Positions 17,119 to 26,338 are shown, counted from the first letter of the stretch. The stretch: 64,000 nucleotides of DNA from Corynebacterium variabile (GCF_006539825.1 NZ_BJNT01000016.1:1-64000), one strand, 5' to 3'. Notes: a model not told the origin generated them from the sequence alone. Numbers and translations: made by a program.

Positions 17119-18767
17119 CGTCCACCTCCCGGAGCAGTGCCGTGGGAGTCAGGGAACATCGCGTCAGGACGCTCTCCCCTCCAGCTCAGCAGCGAGACCT
17201 TGCCGTTGTCCCGGGGTGGGCCGTCATTGCTTCCGCCGCACCCGCACCCACTGCCGCAGGCATCGGGTGCGCCGGGTCCGGGTCCGACATCGCCGGCGAA
17301 CTCATGTGCCACCGACCGGGGGTCGGTGGAGCCGAAGGGGTCGAGTTCGGAGATGCCGCGTGGCGACTCTGGGGAGGCGGTGGGGATCACGTAGCGGTCG
17401 TCGTACTTGGCGATCGCAAGCAGGTGGTACATCTCCACGATCTCCTCTTCGGTCATCCCGACTGCGGCGGGGATGGCGGGGTCGGTCTCCTTGCCGAGGT
17501 TGACGTCGCGCATGTAACTGCGCATGGCCGCCAGGCGTCGCAGCGACTTCTCCACCGGTCCGGTGTCTCCGGCGGTGAACAGTCCCGCCAGATACTCCAG
17601 GGGGATACGCATCCGGGAGACCGCGGTGAGCAGCACCCGGTGGTCCTCGGCATCGCTACCGGTGGCGGTGACCTTGTCGACGATCGGGGACAGTGGCGGG
17701 ACGTACCAGACCGACGGGAGCGTCCGGTACTCCGGATGCAGGGGGAGGGCGAGGTCGTAGCGGAAGATGAGGTCGTGGATCGGAGACTGCTGTGCCGCGT
17801 CGATCCAGGACGCCGGGATGTTCTCCTGGCGTGCCGCCTCGACGACCTGCGGGTCGCGCGGGTCGAGCAGGAGGGAGCGCTGGGCCTCATAGAGGTCCTG
17901 CGGGTCGGGGGTGGAGGCGGCCTCGGTCACCCGGTCGGCGTCATACAGCAGCACGCCGAGGTAGCGGAGTCGTCCCACGCAGGTTTCGGAGCACACGGTC
18001 GGCTGTCCGACTTCCAGTCGGGGATAACACAGGGTGCACTTCTCGGCTTTGCCGGTGCGGTGGTTGAAATAGACCTTCTTGTAGGGGCAGCCGGACACAC
18101 ACATCCGCCAGCCGCGGCAGCGGTCCTGGTCGACGAGGACGATGCCGTCCTCAGTGCGCTTGTACATGGCGCCGGACGGGCAGGACGCCACGCAACTCGG
18201 ATTCAGGCAGTGCTCGCAGATACGGGGGAGGTGGAACATGAAACTGTCCTCGATCTCCCGCTGCACGCTCAGCCCCATCTCTTTCAGGACCGGGTCGGAG
18301 TCGATGGTGGCGGGGCTGCCGCCGAGGTTGTCGTCCCAGTTCGACGACCATGTCGGACGGTCGATGGGCCGTCCGTCAAGCCGGGAGTAAGGGTGCGCGG
18401 TCGGCTGCGTCTTCTGGTCGGCCGGCGTCGAGAGCAGTTTCTCGTAGCCGTAGGACCAGGGTTCGTAGTAGTCCTGGATGCCGGGCATCCGTGGGTTGTG
18501 GAAGATCGTCGCCAGCTTGGCCAGGCGTCCGCCGGCCCGCGGGGTCAGCTTGCCGCGACGGTTGAGCTTCCACCCTCCCTGCCAGGTGTCCTGGTCCTCC
18601 CAGCCACGGGGGAAACCGACGCCGGGACGGGTCTCGACGTTGTTGAACCACATGTACTCGGTGCCTTCGCGGTTGGTCCACGCCTGTTTGCAGGTCACCG
18701 AGCAGGTGTGGCAGCCGATGCACTTGTCCAGGTTCATGACCATCGCGATCTGTGCCATGACACGCAT
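17115..18767 (-). CDS. narH: respiratory nitrate reductase beta subunit
   Basis: NarH carries one 3Fe-4S and three 4Fe-4S clusters that wire NarI to NarG on the cytosolic face of the membrane. Cysteine groups are CIGCHTCSVTCKQAW (about 16-30), CEHCLNPSCVASCPSG (about 184-199), CRGWRMCVSGCPYKK (near 215, where Trp replaces the Cys that makes the 3Fe-4S cluster, as is usual in NarH) and CTLCYPR near 245. Length is 550, slightly longer than typical (about 510-530). The extra C-terminal part carries CGSGCGCGG, an unusual Cys/Gly-rich stretch. ATG 18767 overlaps the narG stop (TGATG), and AGGAGG stands 10 bases before it. Confidence 0.95.
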   Translation of the reverse strand: MRVMAQIAMVMNLDKCIGCHTCSVTCKQAWTNREGTEYMWFNNVETRPGVGFPRGWEDQDTWQGGWKLNRRGKLTPRAGGRLAKLATIFHNPRMPGIQDYYEPWSYGYEKLLSTPADQKTQPTAHPYSRLDGRPIDRPTWSSNWDDNLGGSPATIDSDPVLKEMGLSVQREIEDSFMFHLPRICEHCLNPSCVASCPSGAMYKRTEDGIVLVDQDRCRGWRMCVSGCPYKKVYFNHRTGKAEKCTLCYPRLEVGQPTVCSETCVGRLRYLGVLLYDADRVTEAASTPDPQDLYEAQRSLLLDPRDPQVVEAARQENIPASWIDAAQQSPIHDLIFRYDLALPLHPEYRTLPSVWYVPPLSPIVDKVTATGSDAEDHRVLLTAVSRMRIPLEYLAGLFTAGDTGPVEKSLRRLAAMRSYMRDVNLGKETDPAIPAAVGMTEEEIVEMYHLLAIAKYDDRYVIPTASPESPRGISELDPFGSTDPRSVAHEFAGDVGPGPGAPDACGSGCGCGGSNDGPPRDNGKVSLLSWRGERPDAMFPDSHGTAPGGGR

Positions 18768-21700
18768 CAGAACTCGACCTCCTGAGAGCGACGCCGGATC
18801 GTGGTGACCTCGTCGCGGTTGTTTCCGGTCGGCCCGATGTAGTTGAAGCCGTAGGTCAGGTGGCCGTATCCGCCGGCCACGTGCAGTGGGTTGATCATGA
18901 TGCGGGTGAGGGAGTTGTGGGTGCCGCCACGACGTCCGGTGTGCTCATTGAGCGGGGTGCCTGCGGTGCGCTCCTGTGCATGGTTCATGATCACCGTGCC
19001 GGCGGGGATGCGGTGGGAGACGATCGCCCGGGCGGTGACGATGCCGTTGCGGTTGTGGGCTTCGATCCAGTCGTTGTCGGCCACGCCGATCTTCTCTGCG
19101 TCGACCTCGGACATCCAGACGACCTGTCCGCCGCGGGAGATGGAGAGCATGTGCAGGTTGTCGTAGTACTGGGAGTGGATTGACCACTTGTTGTGCGGGG
19201 TCAGGTAGCGCACCGTCACCTCAGCTTCACCGTTGGCGCCCGTGACCGTTTCGCCGGGGCCGGTCTCGCCGTGCAGGTGGAGCTGGTCCAACGGAGGCCG
19301 GTAGATCGGCAGGGACTCCCCGTAGTCGATGAACCAGTCGTGGTCCAGGTAGTAGTGCATCCGTCCCGACAGGGTGTGCCACGGTTTGTCGTAGGCCAGG
19401 TTGATGGAGAACGCGGTGTACCGCTGGTTGTCCTTCGTGATGCCGGTCCACTCCGGGGACGTGATCACCTGGGTGGGACGTTCCTTCACCGCGTCCCAGC
19501 CGGTGCGTGTGCCCTCGTGATCCTTGATCAGGTCGGTCATGTCGACGCCGACCCGCCGTCCCTGGTTGCGGAATCCTTCGAGGGCCACGGCACCGTTGGA
19601 GACACCCGAGAGATGGAGGACCATCTCCGCAGCCTTCACCGCGGTGGTCAACTGAGGTCGTTCACCGGCCGAGGTGTGGCCGGTGCCGTTGAGCAGAGCG
19701 AGCTCCTCCACCTGTGTACTGACGTCGTAGGAGGTGCCGTGGGTTCCCGTGCCGAGTTCGGCGGTCAACGGGCCGAGGTGCATCCACTTCTCGTGGATCT
19801 TCGTGTAGTCCCGTTCCACCGGTATGAGCTTGGCCATGGACTCGCCGGGCACCAGTGGAGCGTCCTGGTCCGGCACCACGCCACCGGGCATGCTCAGCTC
19901 GTCGGGTGAATCGTGGCCGAGCGGTGCGGTGACGACATCGGTCTGCGTGCCCAGCCACTTCTCCGCGAGTGTCGACAGCCGCGCCGACAGATCGCGGAAG
20001 AGCTCGAAGTCGGTACGGCTCTCCCACGGCGGATTGATCGCCGCGTTGAAGGAGTGGATGAACGGGTGCATGTCCGTCGTGGACAGGTCGTTCTTCTCGT
20101 ACCAGGTCGCGGCGGGGAACACCAGGTCGGAGACCAGGGTGGTGGACGTGTTGCGGAAGTCCGCCGTCATCATCAGGTCGAGTTTGCCCTCCCCGGTACC
20201 GGGTGCCGTGTCGCGCCAGGTGATCGACTGTGGACGCTGTCCGGCGGGGAGTTCGTCGGCACTGGCGTCGGAGTCGACGCCGAGCAGGTGGCGCAGGAAG
20301 AACTCGGTGCCCTTCGCCGAGGATCCCATGAGGTTCGTCCGCCAGTTCAGCAGGATCCGGGGGAAGTTGTCGGGGTTGTCGGGGTCTTCGGCGGCGAAAC
20401 GCATGCGTCCGGACTCCAGCTCCCCGGTGATGTAGTCCTTGAGGTCCTTGCCAGCCTCCGCGGCCTGGTCGGCCAGCAGCAGCGGATTGCGGTCGAACTG
20501 GGGGAAGGCGGGCATCCAGCCGCGCTTCATGGACTCCACCAGTGTGTCGGACGTCAGCTTGTCGCCGACGGTGCCGCGACTTGCCAGGGGGGACGCCAGC
20601 CGCGAGGCCCGGGTGTTGTCGTAGCGCCACTGGTCGGTGGCCAGGTAGTAGAAGCCGGTGGAGATCATCTGGCGCGGCGGGCGGGACCAGTCCAGCCCGA
20701 AGGCGTACTGGGACCAGCCGTTCATCGGCCGCAGTTTCTCCTGACCCACGTAGTGGGCCCAGCCTCCGCCGTTGACGCCCTGGGTGCCGCACATGGATGT
20801 CAGTGCGAGGAAGGTGCGGTAGATGGAGTCGGCGTGGAAGTAGTGGTTCACTCCGGCACCCATGATGATCTGACTGCGTCCCCCGGACTCGACCGCGTTG
20901 CGCGCGAACTCACGGCCGATACGTACGGCGGCGTGGACAGGAACCCCGGTGAGCTCCTCCTGCCAGGCCGGGGTGCCCACAATGCGGGCGTCATGGAAGT
21001 CCTCCGGCCAGTCACCGGGCAGGTCCAGCTCGGGACGGGGGACGGCGTAGTGGGCGAGCATGAGGTCGAAGACGGTGGTGACGGTGCGTCTGTTCACGGT
21101 GCGGACAGGCACGCCGCGGTGGACGATGCCGGCGCCGATCGGCCCCGTACCGGTGGCGTCGGAAGCCTCCGCGTCCAGATCGAAGCGGGGGAAGAGGACC
21201 TCGGCGGTGGACACCGGGGTGCCGTCGGTGATGTCGGCGATGCTCATCACGGGGTCGGCGTGGTCGAGACGGAGGTTCCAGCGTCCCTCGCCTTCGGCAC
21301 CGTAGCGGTCGGCGACAGTGCCGCCGGGGTCGACGACGCTGCCGTCCGGCTGCATCACCACCAGGCGGTGGGTGGCGTTCTCCGTGGAAGCGAGAGCATC
21401 GTCACCGCTGTCGGCGGCGGTGAGGAACTTGCCGGGTGTGCAGGTGCCGTCCCCGTGGTCGTCGAGTTCGACGAGGAACGGCGAATCGGTGTATTTGCGC
21501 ATGTAGTCGAGGAAGTACGGGGTGCGCTCACCGACGTGGAACTCGCTGAGGATCACGTGCCCCATGGCGAAGGCCAGTGCGCCGTCGGTGCCGGGGGAGA
21601 TACGGAGCCACTCGTCGGCGAATTTGGTGTTGTCGGCGTAGTCGGGTGAGACGACCACGACCTTGGTTCCACGGTACCGGGCCTCGACCATGAAGTGACT

Positions 21701-22507
21701 GTCCGGGGTTCGGGTCACCGGGATGTTCGAGCCCCACATCATCAGGTAGCTGGAGTTGTACCAGTCCCCGGACTCGGGCACATCGGTCTGGTCACCGAAG
21801 GTCTGGGGGGAGGCGGGCGGCAGATCGGCGTACCAGTCGTAGAAGGACAGGGCGACGCCGCCGATGAGTTCCAGGAACCGGGTACCGGCACCGTAGGAGA
21901 TCTGGGACATCGCCGGAATCACGGTGAACCCGTGGATGCGGTCGGGACCGTAGCGACGGATGGTGTAGACGTGTGCGGCAGCGGCGATCTCCACGGCCTC
22001 CTCGTACGGTACCCGGATCAGACCGCCTTTGCCGCGTTGGCTGACGTAGGCCCTGCGCTTCACCGGGTCTTCCACGATCTCGCGCCAGGCGAGCACCGGA
22101 TCGTCGTGGCGTGCACGGGCCTCCCGGTACATCTCGACCAGGACGGCACGGGCGTAGGGGAAGCGGATTCTGGTCGGCGAGTACGTGTACCAGGAGAAGG
22201 AGGCACCGCGCGGACAGCCACGGGGCTCGTATTCGGGCATGTCGGGGCCGGTGGTGGGGTAGTCCACGGCCTGGGATTCCCAGGTGATCACCCCGTCCTT
22301 GACGTAGACTTTCCAGGAACACGATCCGGTGCAGTTGACTCCGTGGGTGGATCGGACGACTTTGTCGAAGGACCATCGGTCGCGGTAGAAACTGTCGGCT
22401 TCACGGCCTCCCTGGAGGAACAGCTGCCGTCCGGAGTGGTCGGTTGTTCCGTGACGCACGTAGGAGCCCATGGAAAACAGTGGGCCGGGGGTGTCGGAAA
22501 CAGTCAT
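18767..22507 (-). CDS. narG: respiratory nitrate reductase alpha subunit
   Basis: NarG holds the bis-MGD molybdenum site that reduces nitrate to nitrite during anaerobic respiration. The 1246 residues match the family (about 1240). The FS0 cluster motif HGVNCTGSCSW (His-x3-Cys-x3-Cys) is near residue 56. Other family stretches are EYEPRGCPRGASFSWY, MWGSNIPVTRTPD, MGAGVNHYFH and YLTPHNKWSIHSQY. ATG 22507 was chosen over an upstream GTG (22516) because GAGG stands 8 bases before it. It heads narGHJI, preceded 99 bases upstream by narK on the same strand, so narKGHJI is probably one operon. There is no Sec or intact Tat signal, as expected for a cytoplasm-facing enzyme. Confidence 0.97.
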   Translation of the reverse strand: MTVSDTPGPLFSMGSYVRHGTTDHSGRQLFLQGGREADSFYRDRWSFDKVVRSTHGVNCTGSCSWKVYVKDGVITWESQAVDYPTTGPDMPEYEPRGCPRGASFSWYTYSPTRIRFPYARAVLVEMYREARARHDDPVLAWREIVEDPVKRRAYVSQRGKGGLIRVPYEEAVEIAAAAHVYTIRRYGPDRIHGFTVIPAMSQISYGAGTRFLELIGGVALSFYDWYADLPPASPQTFGDQTDVPESGDWYNSSYLMMWGSNIPVTRTPDSHFMVEARYRGTKVVVVSPDYADNTKFADEWLRISPGTDGALAFAMGHVILSEFHVGERTPYFLDYMRKYTDSPFLVELDDHGDGTCTPGKFLTAADSGDDALASTENATHRLVVMQPDGSVVDPGGTVADRYGAEGEGRWNLRLDHADPVMSIADITDGTPVSTAEVLFPRFDLDAEASDATGTGPIGAGIVHRGVPVRTVNRRTVTTVFDLMLAHYAVPRPELDLPGDWPEDFHDARIVGTPAWQEELTGVPVHAAVRIGREFARNAVESGGRSQIIMGAGVNHYFHADSIYRTFLALTSMCGTQGVNGGGWAHYVGQEKLRPMNGWSQYAFGLDWSRPPRQMISTGFYYLATDQWRYDNTRASRLASPLASRGTVGDKLTSDTLVESMKRGWMPAFPQFDRNPLLLADQAAEAGKDLKDYITGELESGRMRFAAEDPDNPDNFPRILLNWRTNLMGSSAKGTEFFLRHLLGVDSDASADELPAGQRPQSITWRDTAPGTGEGKLDLMMTADFRNTSTTLVSDLVFPAATWYEKNDLSTTDMHPFIHSFNAAINPPWESRTDFELFRDLSARLSTLAEKWLGTQTDVVTAPLGHDSPDELSMPGGVVPDQDAPLVPGESMAKLIPVERDYTKIHEKWMHLGPLTAELGTGTHGTSYDVSTQVEELALLNGTGHTSAGERPQLTTAVKAAEMVLHLSGVSNGAVALEGFRNQGRRVGVDMTDLIKDHEGTRTGWDAVKERPTQVITSPEWTGITKDNQRYTAFSINLAYDKPWHTLSGRMHYYLDHDWFIDYGESLPIYRPPLDQLHLHGETGPGETVTGANGEAEVTVRYLTPHNKWSIHSQYYDNLHMLSISRGGQVVWMSEVDAEKIGVADNDWIEAHNRNGIVTARAIVSHRIPAGTVIMNHAQERTAGTPLNEHTGRRGGTHNSLTRIMINPLHVAGGYGHLTYGFNYIGPTGNNRDEVTTIRRRSQEVEF

Positions 22508-22606
22508 GATATGCACCTCGTCGTATATGTTTCCTCGCGGTGGTCATCCGCAAGGAGAGTGTGATTCGCATACACTGCAGGTGGAATGCGAGTATTTATT
22601 CTGTTT

Positions 22607-23980
22607 TTATCCGGGGTAGGGGGCGTGTGGCCTAGCGTAGAACATCCACACGAGAACAGTGACCACAACGAAATAGACCACCATTCCCTGGAATACCAGA
22701 GTCGAGGAGACTCCGGACAGGAGCATGCCGACCACGAACGGTCCGAAAGCGCCGACTGCACCGGTCCAGCCGATGACTCCTCCGGCCTGGCGGGCGGGCA
22801 GGATCATGGGCATCTGTTTGAAGGTTCCGGCGTTGGCGGGGCCGGTGAAGAAGAACAGCGACAGCATCGCCGCCAGGAACCAGGGGAACTGATCGGGATC
22901 TGAGGGCTCGAGCAGGAAGGACGCCGCCAACGTGGACGCGGTCATGCCCACACATCCGACGAACGTCCAGATCGCACCGCCGAACTTGTCACACAGTGGA
23001 CCCCACATAGCCCGGACCAGGGACCCGATCAGCGGTCCGAGGAAGGCGTAGGTTGCTCCGCCCGGGAGGTCGTCGACGGGAAAGGAGTCGGCGAGAGAGG
23101 AATCGCGCCCGTAGATCTCGTTGATGAGCAGGCCGAACTGTGCCGCGAAGCCGGAGAATGCTCCGAAGGTCATGAGGTAGACCAGGGTGAGGATCCAGGT
23201 GTTGCGGTTGCCGAAGATGTCGATCTGCTGGCGGAAACTTGCCTTGACCGGGACGTCCTTGAGGAAGTGCCAGGCCAGTGCGGCGGCCAGCACAGCCCAG
23301 GGGATCATCACGGCAGCAGCGTTGTGGACGAAGAGGAAATCGCCGTCGTTGGTGCGTTCTGGTGTGACGAATGTGATGCCGAGAAGGCCGAAGCCCATGA
23401 TCCAGGGGCCGAGGAACTGGATCAGCGACATGCCGAAGTTGCCGATGCCCGCCTGCAGTCCCAGGGCCGTTCCTGACCTGCTCTTCGGGAAGAAGTACCC
23501 GGTCGAGGGCATGTACCCGGAGAATACTCCGCCGCCGATGCCGCAGAGGAAGGCCAGGGTGAGCAGCCACCCGTAAGGGGTGGAGCTGTCCTGGACGGCG
23601 AAGAACCAGCCGAGCATCGGGATGATGAACAGCAGGGAGGACATCGTCACGAGTCTGCGGGTTCCGATGATCGGCGGCAGGAACATGAACACCAGCCGGA
23701 ACAGACCGCAGGACAGTCCGGGGATGGCGGTGAGCCAGTAGAGCTGGCCGGTGGTCAGGTCGAATCCGATCCGCGTCAGCAGGGGCGCGATGGCGGATAC
23801 GAGATACCAGGTGGAGAACCCCATAATGAGCGAGAATGTCGAAATTGACAGGGTCCGCCATGCGATACGGGAATCCCAATGATCCTTATCTTCGGGATTC
23901 CATCCGTTGATGGTTCTTCCGGACGTGTCGAGTTCGTCCGGTGTGGTCGATCGTCCGTGCAATGTGGCCTGATGGTGCAT
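22607..23980 (-). CDS. narK: nitrate/nitrite antiporter of the NarK family
   Basis: The 457-residue (from ATG 23980) major-facilitator protein exchanges nitrate for nitrite across the membrane. Features are the N-terminal GWNPEDKDHWDSR, the nitrate-binding stretch GIGGGVFSGYMPSTGYFFP and PANAGTFKQMPMILP, with about 12 hydrophobic segments. It stands at the head of narGHJI on the same strand, fitting a role in nitrate respiration. GTG 23989 is an alternative start. GGTGAGG lies just before ATG 23980. Its promoter lies in the AT-rich region it shares with the divergent mog-like gene. Confidence 0.94.
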   Translation of the reverse strand: MHHQATLHGRSTTPDELDTSGRTINGWNPEDKDHWDSRIAWRTLSISTFSLIMGFSTWYLVSAIAPLLTRIGFDLTTGQLYWLTAIPGLSCGLFRLVFMFLPPIIGTRRLVTMSSLLFIIPMLGWFFAVQDSSTPYGWLLTLAFLCGIGGGVFSGYMPSTGYFFPKSRSGTALGLQAGIGNFGMSLIQFLGPWIMGFGLLGITFVTPERTNDGDFLFVHNAAAVMIPWAVLAAALAWHFLKDVPVKASFRQQIDIFGNRNTWILTLVYLMTFGAFSGFAAQFGLLINEIYGRDSSLADSFPVDDLPGGATYAFLGPLIGSLVRAMWGPLCDKFGGAIWTFVGCVGMTASTLAASFLLEPSDPDQFPWFLAAMLSLFFFTGPANAGTFKQMPMILPARQAGGVIGWTGAVGAFGPFVVGMLLSGVSSTLVFQGMVVYFVVVTVLVWMFYARPHAPYPG

Positions 23981-24000
23981 AGTCCTCACCTGTGTGGATT

Positions 24001-24120
24001 GTTTGTTATATACTCTCCAACTACGTCGACACGAAGTCTACCAATAGAAACGAATGGAACGGATATGAGATGGATCATACGCGAACTACTCATATAAATC
24101 AAGGTCCGAAAGGAAAAGAA
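24001..24120. promoter_or_regulatory. AT-rich divergent promoter region of narK and the mog-like gene
   Basis: Roughly 120 bases are clearly AT-richer than the neighbouring genes. On the minus strand TATATA (24007-24012) is a likely narK -10. On the plus strand TATAAA (24093-24098) is a likely -10 of the mog-like gene. An inverted repeat ATATGAG (24063-24069) / CTCATAT (24089-24095) with a 19-base spacer overlaps the latter and could be an operator of a nitrate- or oxygen-responsive regulator. Which regulator cannot be read from sequence. Confidence 0.55.
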
Positions 24121-24165
24121 AAGTTCAGGAACTCCGATCGATCAGGGCAAGGGGGTACTGCGGCG

Positions 24166-24618
24166 GTGATCGTCGTCGACGACCGGGTCGCTTCCGGTGC
24201 CCGCGCGAACCGTTCCGGTGACCGCGCAGTGGCTGACCTCGGCGAATTCGTCCGGGTGCTCGGGTGCACGGTCGTCGAGGAGACGACGCAACAGGTATCC
24301 CAGGCGCTGGACACCGCTCTCGAATCAGGGGTCGACCTGGTTCTCACTGTCGGTGGCACCGGATTGAGGACCCGCAGCGTGACGCCGGAGTGCACGGCGG
24401 CCCGCATCGGGATGAGAGTCAGCGGTCTGGAGACCCAGATTCTCCTGCGGGGTCTGGAATCGACTCCGTCGGCAGGGCTGAGCCGGGGGATCGTCGGCAT
24501 CGTCGACCGCGGAGACCGACGCACACTGATTGTCAACGCCGCCGGCTCCCGTGGTGCGGTGGCGGACGCCGTGGCGGTGGTCGGTCCGCTGATCGGCAGC
24601 ATCACCGAACAGCTGTGA
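24166..24618 (+). CDS. molybdopterin adenylyltransferase-like protein (MoaB/Mog family)
   Basis: Mog-type enzymes adenylate molybdopterin before MoeA inserts molybdate. The family core is visible: VDLVLTVGGTGLRTRSVTPECTA (GGTG motif followed by TPE), the helix GLSRGIVGIVDRGDRRTLIVN and the C-terminal VVGPLIGSITEQL. From GTG 24166 the product is 150 residues and begins at the first beta strand (VIVVDDRVASG), with AGGGGG 10 bases upstream. An alternative ATG at 24070 adds 32 residues, but those codons are AT-rich, unlike the gene, and overlap the presumed promoter. It is divergent from narK. A second, more typical Mog is at 33239-33742, so this copy may serve nitrate reductase. Confidence 0.85.
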   Translation: MIVVDDRVASGARANRSGDRAVADLGEFVRVLGCTVVEETTQQVSQALDTALESGVDLVLTVGGTGLRTRSVTPECTAARIGMRVSGLETQILLRGLESTPSAGLSRGIVGIVDRGDRRTLIVNAAGSRGAVADAVAVVGPLIGSITEQL

Positions 24619-24652
24619 GTGACCGGCCCGGTGCAGCGGCCGGATCAGCGGG

Positions 24653-25312
24653 TCAGCGTCCGTTCCGGTCCCCGAATCCGTGGGCGAGCGCGTCCTGCCA
24701 GGTATCCACGTCCGCGGCGGTCGACGCGGGAAGTTCGACGGTGTCGAGGTTCCCGCGGCCCGTCCGACGCAGCAGCCGCATGACCGAAGTGTTGCGGAGG
24801 TCTGTGTCTGCCGCCCGTCGAAGTGGGCCGAACCGGATCAAGCAGAACAGGGGCTGCAACCTGGACCCGGCTGTGCCGACAATACCGATGGTGCCGTGGT
24901 GACCGGCGGCGTGCTCCAGCAGCACGGCAACCCCCTGGTGCGGTGCTGTCAGATCAGCGGCGAGCAGCAGCACCAGATCATCCTCGCCGGCGCCGGCGTC
25001 GGTCAGGGCCTCCACCCCAGCGCCGATCGCCGCCGCGGGCCCTGACAGGGGAGGATTCTCACGGACGCGCACAACTCCGGTCGGCAGTTCCATCTCCGGG
25101 CCGACGACGATAAGCGTCTGACAGCCGGCGCAGGCGTCAAGAACCCCGTCGATCAGGCGATGTCCCGCATCGTCCGTGAGCAGGGGCTTAGGCGGGGTTC
25201 CTTCCGGCGCGGACGCCGCCAACCGGGACCCTGCACCGCCGGCGACGATGATCGCGTGGACCGGCGGGCGTCCGGCGTCGGTGGTCTCCAGAGGGTGGGC
25301 GGATTCGGTCAT
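24653..25312 (-). CDS. mobA: molybdenum cofactor guanylyltransferase-like protein
   Basis: MobA adds GMP to Mo-molybdopterin to make the MGD cofactor needed by NarG. The 219-residue product has the nucleotidyltransferase signature HAIIVAGGAGSRL near residue 19, a following Lys in PPKPLLTD, and downstream LSGPAAAIGAGVEAL and VLLLAADLTAP (metal-binding Asp). ATG 25312 has TACGCT six bases upstream, so it is probably leaderless. It converges with the mog-like gene and is divergent from modA, the two sharing element R3. A second MobA-like gene is at 31809-32381, with clear similarity in the GRLQPLL/SRLQPLF and DVDTW/DIDTW stretches. Confidence 0.9.
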   Translation of the reverse strand: MTESAHPLETTDAGRPPVHAIIVAGGAGSRLAASAPEGTPPKPLLTDDAGHRLIDGVLDACAGCQTLIVVGPEMELPTGVVRVRENPPLSGPAAAIGAGVEALTDAGAGEDDLVLLLAADLTAPHQGVAVLLEHAAGHHGTIGIVGTAGSRLQPLFCLIRFGPLRRAADTDLRNTSVMRLLRRTGRGNLDTVELPASTAADVDTWQDALAHGFGDRNGR

Positions 25313-25343
25313 GCCTTCAGCGTAGACGGCCGTGGTGCTCCCC

Positions 25344-25455
25344 CCGGTTCCGGCGTCTCCGTCCGCAGGTCATCGGAGCTATCGGGTGCCGCGTCCGGGG
25401 GCGGGTTACAGTAGGCCACTGTAACCCCCGGGCCGTGTGAGCGACAACGGGAGCG
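25344..25455 (-). promoter_or_regulatory. conserved Mo-gene upstream element (R3), copy between mobA and modA
   Basis: Blocks 25344-25372 and 25403-25455 match the moaA copy with identical spacing. Here the core is a perfect palindromic hairpin sequence: GGGTTACAGT (25403-25412) and ACTGTAACCC (25418-25427) around AGGCC, with a 10-base arm. It lies between the divergent mobA and modA genes. The mobA -10 (TACGCT, 25319-25324) is inside the gap between the element and mobA, so the element would be upstream DNA rather than leader RNA for mobA. The spacing fits an operator for a molybdate-responsive regulator such as a LysR protein. Confidence 0.65.
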
Positions 25456-25486
25456 TTCCAGATGACACCTTTCGAGAGGACCGACC

Positions 25487-26338
25487 ATGACCCGAACCCT
25501 GCACCTGTCACGCGCCACGGCACTGGCCGTTTTCGCCGCGCTGGCGGCACTGGTGCTGATGCTGGCGTCCTGCTCGAACTCGCAGAAGGACAGTGAGAGC
25601 GAGGGGACGGCCACCGCAGTGGACACCGGCAGCTCCGCCGGCGACATCACCGTCTTCGCCGCCGCCTCCCTGAAGAACGCCGGCGACGACCTGGCCGCGG
25701 CCTTCGCCGCCGACGGTCACGAGGGCGCGACGGTCACCTGGAACTACGCCGGATCCTCCAAGCTGGTCCAGCAGATCGACCAGGGTGCGGACGCCGACCT
25801 GTTCATCAGCGCCGATGAGGCGAACATGGAGGCCGCGCAGGACCTCGACGAGTTCGAGGACGCCGACCCGCAGGTCATCGCCACCAACCGGCTCGTGCTC
25901 GCCACGGCACCGGGGAACCTGGGGTCGATCACCGACCTCAACGACCTGAAGACCAACGAGAAGCTGCGCATCGCCCTGTGCGCCGACGGCGTGCCCTGCG
26001 GCACCCTCGCCCACGAGTACCTCGAGGACCAGGGCATCACCCTGAAGGCTCCGACCGAGGAGGCGAATGTCTCCGACGTATCCACCAAGGTCTCCACCGG
26101 TGACGTGGACGCCGGCTTCATCTACTCCACCGACGCCCAGGCGATGCAGAAGAACCTCAAGGAGTCCCAGGGCCGCGTCATCGTGCTGGACATCCCCGGC
26201 ATCGAGGACAACAGCTACCCTGCCGCGCTGACCTCCGACGGTGAGGAGAACGAGACGGCCACCGAGTTCCTGGAGTGGCTGCAGACCGACAAGGCCCGCG
26301 AGATCCTCGCGGAGTACGGGTTCGGTGCGCCGGCGTAG
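25487..26338 (+). CDS. modA: molybdate ABC transporter substrate-binding lipoprotein
   Basis: ModA captures molybdate outside the membrane. The 283-residue product has a lipoprotein signal: N-terminal basic/hydrophobic segment and lipobox LMLASC with Cys29. The mature part shows the family core ITVFAAASLKNAGDDLAAAF, NYAGSSKLVQQI, ADLFISADEANM, VSTGDVDAGFIYSTDA and FLEWLQTDKAREIL. ATG 25487 has GAGAGGA 6 bases before it. The stop overlaps the start of modB by 14 bases. Element R3 lies about 31 bases upstream, so molybdenum control is likely. The absence of modC nearby is notable. Confidence 0.95.
   Translation: MTRTLHLSRATALAVFAALAALVLMLASCSNSQKDSESEGTATAVDTGSSAGDITVFAAASLKNAGDDLAAAFAADGHEGATVTWNYAGSSKLVQQIDQGADADLFISADEANMEAAQDLDEFEDADPQVIATNRLVLATAPGNLGSITDLNDLKTNEKLRIALCADGVPCGTLAHEYLEDQGITLKAPTEEANVSDVSTKVSTGDVDAGFIYSTDAQAMQKNLKESQGRVIVLDIPGIEDNSYPAALTSDGEENETATEFLEWLQTDKAREILAEYGFGAPA

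Noticed and set aside
24070..24165. N-terminal extension of the mog-like protein from ATG 24070
   Set aside because: The extra codons are AT-rich and lie over the presumed promoter and inverted repeat, while GTG 24166 has a good ribosome-binding site and starts at the family's first strand. The extension cannot be fully excluded.
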